Assembly (NCBI GenBank): GCA_900751815.1
Contig: CAADST010000138.1
Location: forward strand, 1-6,508
Direction of reading: 5' to 3'
DNA: 6,508 nucleotides
Origin: Bacilli bacterium
GTDB lineage: Bacteria; Bacillota_I; Bacilli_A; RF39; UBA660
Shown: piece after piece, positions 1-5,637 of the stretch
Layout of the letters: the number at the start of each line of letters is the position of its first letter
How positions within the stretch are numbered: the stretch's first letter is position 1
The notes under the pieces: generated by a model
Database searches by the model: none
What the model was told of the DNA's origin: nothing
Seen by the model: the letters and a program-made list of their open reading frames with translations, nothing else
Translations under genes and position numbers: made by a program

Positions 1-885
1 AATGCCTTCGCTTGGATCAATATTTAGACCGACCTTTACTCCCCGATCATGCATATATTTAATAAATTCTTTAGGGTCCGGAAATAAATCACGATTAAAA
101 GAAAAACCAGTTTTATATAAATTATAATTAGTTGAATCTTTAATATGCCAAAATTCACTTAATAGCAAAACGGAGAATGGCACTCTATTTCGATTAAATA
201 CTTTAACTAAAGCTTTAGCGTCATTAAAACTATAAATTTTTTCACGGTTCCACCAGATACCTAGAGCATATCTTGGAATTAACTCTGGATATCCTGTAAG
301 CATAAAGTAATCTTTTAAACATAGAGCAAAGTCTCTTTTATACATAAATAAATATAAATCTACTTTATTAGGATTCGGTTTTACTAAAAAACCACTACCT
401 TCAATTTCAAAATTAAAGGAATCATCAAGTAATACAAAGCCATCAGTAGAATAAAGCCCATTATCTAGTTTTACACTACCTTTATAATTATCTAAGCTTA
501 CTGCTCCACCTTTAAAGTTACGAGCTTCAACTTGGCCATAATACCATGTTTTATCAGTATTTTGCAAATTAACTTTAAGATAAGAATCTGGAGCAAATTT
601 TGGTCCTAAAAAAGGTTTATTTTTTAAATATTGCAAAACAAAATAATTAGTAGTAATTACTAAATATCTTTCATCTTGTTCAACCTTAAATGTAGGAGAT
701 GCAAATACTCTATTTTTAACCAAAGTTGTTGGGGCATCAGAAAAATGGCCATCTAAGCTATATTCAAGACGAACTAATCTTTCAGTTAAAACTGTAATAC
801 GGTAGTGTTCACCTTGGAATGTAACTTGATCGCTAGCAACAGTTTTGGATAAATCTGGAGCAAAATGTGCATCAAAACTAGCCAA
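1..885 (-). CDS. GH31 family glycosidase (alpha-glucosidase-like), N-terminal 295 residues, runs off left edge
   Basis: This is the N-terminal part of a glycoside hydrolase family 31 enzyme, which typically removes alpha-linked glucose or xylose from oligosaccharides. Residues 1 to about 200 form the N-terminal beta-sandwich. They contain the family signature YSTDGFVLLDDS (145-156) and then DLYLFMYKRDFALCLKDYF (176-194). The catalytic barrel begins at PRYALGIWWNRE (204-215) and continues through WHIKD (246-250) and RGVKVGLNIDPSEGI (281-295). The catalytic nucleophile and acid/base residues lie beyond position 1. No ATG precedes the conserved region in frame: a TGA lies two codons upstream of TTG 885-883. 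That TTG, six bases after AAGGGTGA, is the likely start. No signal peptide is seen, so the enzyme is probably cytoplasmic. It follows trpS by 33 bases with no terminator between them, so cotranscription is likely. Oddly, where relatives usually show DMDWH, this protein has SEFWH. The family is clear; the substrate is not. Confidence 0.88.
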   Translation of the reverse strand, partial: MASFDAHFAPDLSKTVASDQVTFQGEHYRITVLTERLVRLEYSLDGHFSDAPTTLVKNRVFASPTFKVEQDERYLVITTNYFVLQYLKNKPFLGPKFAPDSYLKVNLQNTDKTWYYGQVEARNFKGGAVSLDNYKGSVKLDNGLYSTDGFVLLDDSFNFEIEGSGFLVKPNPNKVDLYLFMYKRDFALCLKDYFMLTGYPELIPRYALGIWWNREKIYSFNDAKALVKVFNRNRVPFSVLLLSEFWHIKDSTNYNLYKTGFSFNRDLFPDPKEFIKYMHDRGVKVGLNIDPSEGI

Positions 886-891
886 ATTTCA

Positions 892-899
892 TCACCCTT
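892..899 (-). promoter_or_regulatory. Ribosome binding site of the GH31 gene (decides TTG start)
   Basis: AAGGGTGA on the minus strand lies six bases before TTG 885-883. It supports TTG initiation, because the frame is closed by TGA just upstream and the only nearby ATG (892-890, inside the ribosome binding site) is in a frame that stops after four codons. Confidence 0.7.
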
Positions 900-918
900 C
901 TTCTATATTAAAATATTA

Positions 919-2007
919 TCATTTTTCAGTATATTTATCAACTATTTCTTGTCTAAATTCATCACTTTCAAAATAATCTATCTTCATATTTCTCTTAACT
1001 CTGGCAAGAACTTCCCTTGCTTTTGCCCGAGCAACTTCTGTACCACCTTTTAAGACATCATAGACATATTCAATATTATTTTCTAATTCATGTCTTTTTT
1101 CTCTAATTGGTCTTAAAGTATCTTGTAAAACATTATTTAAGAATTTCTTAATAACAACATCACCAAGGCCACCACGACGATAATGGTCTTTTAGTTCATC
1201 TAAATTTTTATATTCCGGTAAATATTTAGCAAAATCTTCATCTTTAGCAAATACATCAAGATAAGTAAATACCACATTACCTTCAACTTTGCCAGGATCA
1301 CTTACCTTTATATGATTAGGATCCGTATACATACTCATAACTTTTTTCTTAATTGTTTCTTCATCATCAGATAAATAAATACAATTGCCAACTGATTTAC
1401 TCATTTTACCATTGCCATCCGTTCCAGGAAGTCTTTGTTCGAATTCCGATTCCGGATATTTTCCTTCAGGCATAACTAAAGTTTCCCCGTAAATGCTATT
1501 AAAACTATGGACAATTTCTCTGGCTTGTTCAATCATTGGTGCTTGATCTATACCAACTGGTACGCATGTAGCATCAAACGCTGTAATATCAGCTGTTTGA
1601 CTAACAGGATAATTTAAAAATCCCATAGGAATACTTTTTTCAAAACCTCTTAGCTTTATTTCATTTTTTACAGTTGGGTTTCTTTGTAATCTTGATAATG
1701 TTACTAAATTCATATAATAAAATGTTAATTCCGTAAGTTCTGATACTTCACTTTGGACAAACATAGTAGTTTTGCTTGGATCAAGGCCACAAGACAAATA
1801 ATCAAGAGCAACTTCAATGACATTATCCCTAACTTTACTAGGATTATCAAAGTTATCGGTTAGGGCTTGAGCATCAGCAATCATGATAAAAATCTTATCA
1901 AATTCTCCACTATTTTGTAAGGCTACTCTATTTTTAAGGGAACCAACATAATGACCTAAATGTAGTCTTCCTGTTGGACGATCTCCCGTTAATATAATCT
2001 TTTCCAT
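919..2007 (-). CDS. trpS: Tryptophanyl-tRNA synthetase
   Basis: This cytoplasmic class I aminoacyl-tRNA synthetase charges tRNA-Trp with tryptophan using ATP. Counting from the ATG at 2007, the HIGH signature is HLGH (16-19) within GDRPTGRLHLGHYVGS. The active-site strand ADITAFDATCVPVGIDQ follows (139-155), and KMSKS is at 201-205. The MSMYTDP and GGLGD regions and the C-terminal helical tRNA-binding part are intact. The 362 residues are slightly longer than the usual 330-340. The TGDRPTG...HLGHYVGSLKNRV form resembles the streptococcal type of TrpRS rather than the GxxPSGxxTIGNY form of E. coli. A GTG nine bases upstream is in frame but lies inside the ribosome binding site, so ATG is preferred. 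The gene is divergent from murE and leads into the GH31 gene. The leader is very short, with no room for a T-box, although many Bacillota trpS genes have one. Confidence 0.97.
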   Translation of the reverse strand: MEKIILTGDRPTGRLHLGHYVGSLKNRVALQNSGEFDKIFIMIADAQALTDNFDNPSKVRDNVIEVALDYLSCGLDPSKTTMFVQSEVSELTELTFYYMNLVTLSRLQRNPTVKNEIKLRGFEKSIPMGFLNYPVSQTADITAFDATCVPVGIDQAPMIEQAREIVHSFNSIYGETLVMPEGKYPESEFEQRLPGTDGNGKMSKSVGNCIYLSDDEETIKKKVMSMYTDPNHIKVSDPGKVEGNVVFTYLDVFAKDEDFAKYLPEYKNLDELKDHYRRGGLGDVVIKKFLNNVLQDTLRPIREKRHELENNIEYVYDVLKGGTEVARAKAREVLARVKRNMKIDYFESDEFRQEIVDKYTEK

Positions 2008-2012
2008 TACAA

Positions 2013-2018
2013 CCACCT
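2013..2018 (-). promoter_or_regulatory. Ribosome binding site of trpS (decides ATG 2007)
   Basis: AGGTGG on the minus strand is followed by five bases and then ATG 2007-2005. The upstream in-frame GTG at 2016-2014 is part of this site, which argues against it being the start codon. Confidence 0.8.
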
Positions 2019-2025
2019 ATATATA

Positions 2026-2034
2026 ATTATATCA
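2026..2034 (-). promoter_or_regulatory. Extended -10 promoter of trpS
   Basis: TGATATAAT on the minus strand is a perfect -10 hexamer with the TGn extension. It lies 18 bases upstream of the trpS ATG, so the transcript leader is only about 10-15 bases. No convincing -35 is seen at 16-18 bases, as is common for extended -10 promoters. Confidence 0.6.
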
Positions 2035-2072
2035 TGATAACAAAAGAAAAACTATGGTAAAATAAAAATTAG

Positions 2073-2081
2073 TGATATAAT
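2073..2081 (+). promoter_or_regulatory. Extended -10 promoter of murE
   Basis: TGATATAAT on the plus strand, the same nine bases as the trpS promoter, lies 23 bases before the murE ATG. The region about 17 bases upstream has no good -35. The two divergent promoters are about 40 bases apart. Confidence 0.6.
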
Positions 2082-2093
2082 AAAATATATAGA

Positions 2094-2100
2094 GGGAGGA
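2094..2100 (+). promoter_or_regulatory. Ribosome binding site of murE
   Basis: GGGAGGA followed by AATT and ATG 2105 is a near-perfect ribosome binding site. An in-frame TAG at 2090-2092 closes the frame upstream, so the start is fixed and the short N-terminus of MurE is not an annotation error. Confidence 0.85.
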
Positions 2101-2104
2101 AATT

Positions 2105-3484
2105 ATGAAATACGAAACTGATTCTAGGAAAGTTCAACCTGGACAAATATTTGTAGCAATTAAAGGTCACACCGTGGATGGACACGATTATATAACTAAT
2201 GCCGTAGATAATGGAGCAATAAGAGTTATCGCCGAAAAAGAAGTTACGGCAGGAGTTCCTGTTGAAGTAGTGCCATCAACTGAAGAATATTTAAAAAGAC
2301 ATTTAAAGGAAGATTACGCCGAAGAAATTAACAAATTACAAATTATTGGTATAACTGGAACCAATGGTAAAACAACAACCGCTTATTTAACTTATCAATT
2401 ACTAAACTTACTTGGTATTGATACGGCATATCTTGGAACTATTGGATATAAGTATCACAATAAAAATGTAGAATTAGATAACACAACCCCAGATATTTTA
2501 ACAATTTATAAAATACTTTTAGAACTAGCAAAAGCTAAATGTCATACTTTAGTAATGGAAGTTAGTTCTCATGCTTTATCTTATGAAAGAATTTATGGTA
2601 TCAAATTAAAAATTGCAGCTTTTACTAATTTAACTGAAGATCATTTAGATTACCATAAAACTATGGAAAATTATTTAAAAGAAAAATTAAAAATAATTGA
2701 TTATTTATCTAGTGATGGTACTTTAATTGTTAATGGTGATGATGAAGCTAGTAAAAAGTTTATTAAAAAGAATAACAATGAAGGTATTACTTTAGGATTT
2801 AATGAAAAATTTAATTATAATATAGTTGATGCTAATATTGCTCCAGATCATACAGATATTAAATTTATTTATGAAAAGGAAGAATACAATGTTACTGCTC
2901 ATTTAACAAGTAAATTTAATGTATATAATTATATGACTGCTCTTGCTATAATTCATGCTCTAAATATTAGTATTGAAGATATTATAGAAAAAACCAGTGA
3001 AATCAAACCTCCGAAGGGAAGATGTGAAGTTCACAAAGTAAATGGTGGTTATGCAGTAATCGATTATGCGCATACTCCAGATGCTGTTGAAAAAGTAATT
3101 AGTGCTTATAATGAACTTAAGACTGGCAAAGTAATTACTATTGTTGGTTGTGGAGGAGATAGAGATCCAATTAAAAGACCTATTATGGGAGATATCGCCA
3201 CTAAATTAAGTGATTATGTAATACTTACTAGTGATAATCCTAGAACAGAAGATCCTGAGAAAATTATGGATGATATTTTAAAAGGTGTTAAAACTAAAAA
3301 TTATGAAGTTGAACTTGATAGGCATAAAGCAATAAAAAAAGGCATAGAATTATTAGAACCTGAAGATATATTATTAATTTTAGGTAAAGGTCATGAAGAT
3401 TATCAAATACTAGGCCGCGATAAAGTCCATTTTGATGATGCTGAAGAAGTTGAAAACTGGCGTTTAGAACACGAAAAAAATTAG
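2105..3484 (+). CDS. murE: UDP-N-acetylmuramyl-tripeptide synthetase, probably meso-DAP-adding
   Basis: MurE is a cytoplasmic ATP-dependent ligase that adds the third amino acid to UDP-MurNAc-L-Ala-D-Glu in peptidoglycan precursor synthesis. Its 459 residues show DSRKVQPGQIFVAIKG (6-21, UDP-binding N domain), the P-loop GTNGKTT (85-91), NTTPD (126-130), MEVSSHAL (151-158) and FTNLTEDHLDYH (173-184). K194 sits where the carbamylated lysine is expected. DYAHTPD (320-326), CGGDRD (349-354), DNPR (377-380) and GKGHE (427-431) follow. In this family DNPR marks meso-diaminopimelate acceptors, whereas lysine-adding enzymes differ there. It is shorter than the usual 480-500 residues because the protein starts almost directly at DSRKV and lacks the usual first 20-30 residues. 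The stop codon lies within a hairpin at 3481-3500. No plus-strand terminator separates it from the tRNA gene, so some transcripts may read on to the terminator at 3625. Confidence 0.95.
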   Translation: MKYETDSRKVQPGQIFVAIKGHTVDGHDYITNAVDNGAIRVIAEKEVTAGVPVEVVPSTEEYLKRHLKEDYAEEINKLQIIGITGTNGKTTTAYLTYQLLNLLGIDTAYLGTIGYKYHNKNVELDNTTPDILTIYKILLELAKAKCHTLVMEVSSHALSYERIYGIKLKIAAFTNLTEDHLDYHKTMENYLKEKLKIIDYLSSDGTLIVNGDDEASKKFIKKNNNEGITLGFNEKFNYNIVDANIAPDHTDIKFIYEKEEYNVTAHLTSKFNVYNYMTALAIIHALNISIEDIIEKTSEIKPPKGRCEVHKVNGGYAVIDYAHTPDAVEKVISAYNELKTGKVITIVGCGGDRDPIKRPIMGDIATKLSDYVILTSDNPRTEDPEKIMDDILKGVKTKNYEVELDRHKAIKKGIELLEPEDILLILGKGHEDYQILGRDKVHFDDAEEVENWRLEHEKN

Positions 3485-3500
3485 CAAAAATACTTGCTAA
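3474..3500 (-). terminator. Intrinsic terminator on the minus strand, overlapping the 3' end of murE
   Basis: On the minus strand TTAGCAA, a six-base loop and TTGCTAA form a perfect seven-pair stem, followed directly by seven T. The T-run is the A-run of the last murE codons. On the plus strand no T-run follows the hairpin, so it would not stop murE transcripts. It probably protects murE from antisense transcription coming from the right. Confidence 0.5.
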
Positions 3501-3522
3501 TACCAGCCTTGTGTGATATAAT
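3494..3522 (+). promoter_or_regulatory. Promoter of tRNA-Gly
   Basis: The -35 TTGCTA (3494-3499), a 17-base spacer and the -10 TATAAT (3517-3522) with a TGn extension (3514-3516) make a near-consensus sigma-A type promoter. Transcription would start near 3529, about 13 bases before the mature tRNA. The -35 is also the right arm of the hairpin at the end of murE. Confidence 0.75.
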
Positions 3523-3541
3523 TTTTACACATGAGGCAGAT

Positions 3542-3615
3542 GCAGGTGTAGTTTAATGGTAGAATAAGAGCCTTCCAAGCTCCTGACGGGAGTTCGATTC
3601 TCCTCACCTGCTCCA
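3542..3615 (+). tRNA. tRNA-Gly (anticodon UCC)
   Basis: This 74-base gene folds as a full cloverleaf. The acceptor stem GCAGGTG/CACCTGC pairs perfectly. The D arm is GTTT/GAAT with loop AATGGTA. The anticodon loop CTTCCAA carries anticodon TCC. The variable loop is four bases. The T arm GGGAG-TTCGATT-CTCCT closes with a G-T pair. The CCA end is encoded (3613-3615) after discriminator T. The anticodon stem AGAGC/GCTCC has an A-C mismatch at its outermost pair (27-43). The gene reads GGA and, by wobble, GGG glycine codons. Confidence 0.95.
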
Positions 3616-3624
3616 TAAGAAAAT

Positions 3625-3660
3625 AACTTACGAACTTTTAAAATTCGTAAGTTTTATTTT
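3625..3660 (+). terminator. Terminator of tRNA-Gly, probably bidirectional
   Basis: AACTTACGAA (3625-3634) and TTCGTAAGTT (3644-3653) form a perfect ten-pair stem around a nine-base loop, followed by TTATTTT. On the minus strand the same stem is followed by ATTTTCTTA, so it may also act weakly on transcripts from the right. Confidence 0.85.
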
Positions 3661-3662
3661 AG

Positions 3663-3692
3663 AAAAAAATTAAAATAATGTTATTGTTTTAA
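3663..3692 (-). terminator. A/T-rich terminator of the twin-HEPN gene
   Basis: On the minus strand TTAAAACAA, a five-base loop and TTATTTTAA pair at eight of nine positions, followed by a run of seven T. It lies about 60 bases after the stop codon of the twin-HEPN gene. The stem has almost no G-C pairs, so strength is uncertain. Confidence 0.45.
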
Positions 3693-3753
3693 TCAAAGAA
3701 AAAAACAATTTAAGACTGATGTGAAATGCATTTCTTGTGTTAAATCTAAACAA

Positions 3754-5430
3754 CTACACCTTATTATTTTTGGTTATGTGTTGTGCAATAATGTTAGCTA
3801 TTGCTTCTTGATACATGTGTTCCATGCTATTATTAATATCAATATCTTTTCCAAATATTATTTTTGAAAAACTATTCATAGTATTCATAATTTTGGTAAG
3901 TGTTGTATCATCTACAATCGTTTCAAGTTCTTTAAAGAAATCATCCATAACATATTTATCTTTTGCACTTTTTAATTCAATACTTTTAGTTATATTAAAT
4001 AATTGTTGGGGAAATGAACAACATAAAAATTTTATACTATCATTGTCACTATGATTACTTTGATCGTATAAGATTATACTACCATTTTTATTAACACAAT
4101 AATTACCATGCTCAATGGAATTTCTTATAGAAGTTAAAACTAATTTATTTCTATTACCAATAGAATTCATAATTGAAATATAAAATTCAACATAAATATC
4201 CATTAATGAATTTCTAAAATTTTCACTAGGATTATTATAATATGTCTCTATTTTGGAATCCATCTTTTCTGAAAATTCAATACATAATCTATTTATATAA
4301 TTTATCGTATCACTATAAACTTTTCCTGTTCCTCGTCCATTTTTGTATGGGTCAAAATCTAAAATTAAATTTCGAAGACAAATGCGTGAATAATCTATTT
4401 CATTGTTTTGTGAAAACACTAAATTCATATATGTATATAATGCAATAGCACCATCAGCATTTTGAGTTCCTACTTTAATTCCCAAAATATCAGATATTTC
4501 ACTAATTAATTCTGATGATTTAATATCAAGCATTTTTTGTTCTTCTAATTTTATCCTTTGCTCTACCAAAAATCTACACTTTTTAAGTATTTGTAGTATT
4601 TGTTCTTTTTGTTTTTCACTAGAAGGTTTATACTTTGATAACAATTCTACTAATCTATATAATTCCTTAATTGTTAAATTATTTTTAATTCTATTGTCAT
4701 TTATATCATCGATATAAAAAAATTCTTTTTCTTGTTTTTGAGGTTGTATTTTGTATACATAATTGTCTTTGGTAATATCATTTAAATAAGTATTATAATT
4801 ATATGTATTTTCTACGAAATAATTATTAAATTTAATTATATAATTATTATCAAATGCTTTAGCATCTATATCATAATCATTCGCAGCTTTTTCTAGGTAT
4901 TTTCTATATGCTATAGATAGATCTTTTTTATTTATTATTTCATTAATTTCTTCAATATAAAATGATATAGAATTTAGTAATTGTATAGGAATAGAACAAA
5001 CCAATTTATAAGCATTGTTTGCTTCATTTGAATGGTCATTATTAATTAATAATATATCATTTTCTAAATCAATTGTATACTGCCCATGTGCTAGGGAGTC
5101 CCTAACTTTATTAAAAATCCATAGTGCTTCAGTTAATTGATGTGAATCCTGATTATTTTTTTCTAATTTTATTGTCAATGGATTAAATTGAAAAGTACCA
5201 TTTTTCTTTATTTCTTCTGCAAACGATAATATTGCTGGTATATATTTAGCATTCTCAACATTATTAAAATATAAAATATTGTTAGTGGAGTCCTTTTTTA
5301 AAAGTCTTTCTTTTAATAAAATAAATCTTGAAATAGAAAACATGAAAAAATATTCTTTACCTAATTTTTGTTTATTTCCACTAAGTAGATTTTCTACTAG
5401 TTCTCTAGATAGTTTTATTAAATCTGTCAT
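3754..5430 (-). CDS. Putative twin-HEPN domain protein (candidate RNase effector)
   Basis: I do not recognise a named family for this 558-residue protein, but it carries two HEPN-type motifs. The first is RDSLAHGQY at 110-118 (R110, H115). The second is RNSIEHGNY at 436-444 (R436, H441). R-x4-H is the catalytic signature of HEPN ribonucleases such as abortive-infection proteins, toxins and Cas13. After each motif the same pattern recurs: a short beta-rich stretch (DILLIN at 125-130, SIILYD at 450-455), then LVCSIPIQLLNSI (143-155) or FLCCSFPQQLFNI (468-480). This suggests two halves from a duplication, joined by a charged, probably helical linker (about 245-310). No signal peptide or membrane segment is seen, so it is probably cytoplasmic. 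The ATG is preceded by AAGGATG. Its G+C content is visibly lower than that of trpS, consistent with transfer. It lies downstream of a metallopeptidase gene on the same strand. RNA cleavage and a defence role are inferences. Confidence 0.72.
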   Translation of the reverse strand: MTDLIKLSRELVENLLSGNKQKLGKEYFFMFSISRFILLKERLLKKDSTNNILYFNNVENAKYIPAILSFAEEIKKNGTFQFNPLTIKLEKNNQDSHQLTEALWIFNKVRDSLAHGQYTIDLENDILLINNDHSNEANNAYKLVCSIPIQLLNSISFYIEEINEIINKKDLSIAYRKYLEKAANDYDIDAKAFDNNYIIKFNNYFVENTYNYNTYLNDITKDNYVYKIQPQKQEKEFFYIDDINDNRIKNNLTIKELYRLVELLSKYKPSSEKQKEQILQILKKCRFLVEQRIKLEEQKMLDIKSSELISEISDILGIKVGTQNADGAIALYTYMNLVFSQNNEIDYSRICLRNLILDFDPYKNGRGTGKVYSDTINYINRLCIEFSEKMDSKIETYYNNPSENFRNSLMDIYVEFYISIMNSIGNRNKLVLTSIRNSIEHGNYCVNKNGSIILYDQSNHSDNDSIKFLCCSFPQQLFNITKSIELKSAKDKYVMDDFFKELETIVDDTTLTKIMNTMNSFSKIIFGKDIDINNSMEHMYQEAIANIIAQHITKNNKV

Positions 5431-5437
5431 TATTTCA

Positions 5438-5444
5438 CATCCTT
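5438..5444 (-). promoter_or_regulatory. Ribosome binding site of the twin-HEPN gene
   Basis: AAGGATG on the minus strand ends seven bases before ATG 5430 (nine bases from AAGGA). It supports that start. The ATG inside this site is followed at once by TGA and cannot be the start. Confidence 0.65.
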
Positions 5445-5498
5445 GTCAATATGATTGTTAAAAATCCATTTGTAATTTTTCTTTGCAGCGAATTCAAA

Positions 5499-5525
5499 TT
5501 ATTTTTTACCCCAACAACTTTCCAT
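5499..5525 (-). CDS. Possible eight-residue leader peptide upstream of the twin-HEPN gene
   Basis: An ATG at 5525 opens an eight-codon frame (MESCWGKK, then TAA). It is preceded nine bases upstream by GAGGTGG (5535-5541), the best ribosome binding site in this gap. It lies in the presumed leader between the promoter near 5574 and the twin-HEPN ATG. It could be a regulatory leader peptide or chance. No clear attenuator hairpin follows, so confidence is low. Confidence 0.2.
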   Translation of the reverse strand: MESCWGKK

Positions 5526-5573
5526 TATCATCAGCCACCTCGGCAATGCTTAATTGAAAAGAGACATTCTTTA

Positions 5574-5584
5574 ATTATATATCA
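5574..5584 (-). promoter_or_regulatory. Possible promoter of the twin-HEPN gene
   Basis: TGATATATAAT on the minus strand contains TATAAT (5579-5574), and alternatively TATATA with a TGn extension, close to the TGATATAAT promoters elsewhere in the window. No good -35 is seen. It would give a leader of about 140 bases and let the twin-HEPN gene be transcribed apart from the metallopeptidase gene. Confidence 0.4.
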
Positions 5585-5637
5585 TTAAAATCTCATAAAA
5601 CATCTCGTACTTTATAATGAAGCAAATTTTTGTTTTA

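Noticed and set aside
865..1053. Open frame on the plus strand opposite the end of trpS and the start of the GH31 gene, and similar frames opposite the twin-HEPN and peptidase genes
   Set aside because: These are hydrophobic, low-complexity antisense shadows of well-supported genes, without ribosome binding sites.
3723..3734. Perfect 12-base palindrome GAAATGCATTTC downstream of the twin-HEPN gene
   Set aside because: It lacks a loop and a T-run, lies past the end of the gene rather than at a promoter, and a short A/T-rich palindrome is expected by chance in such DNA.
5444..5449. TTGACA on the minus strand, a perfect -35 hexamer
   Set aside because: It overlaps the ribosome binding site of the twin-HEPN gene, and the matching -10 position would fall inside the coding region without a TATAAT-like sequence.
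5530..5550. GCCGAGGTGGCTGA on the minus strand resembles the first bases of a tRNA-Leu gene
   Set aside because: The match stops after about a dozen bases; no D arm, anticodon arm or T arm follows, so it is not a tRNA gene, and integration scars usually match the 3' end of a tRNA.
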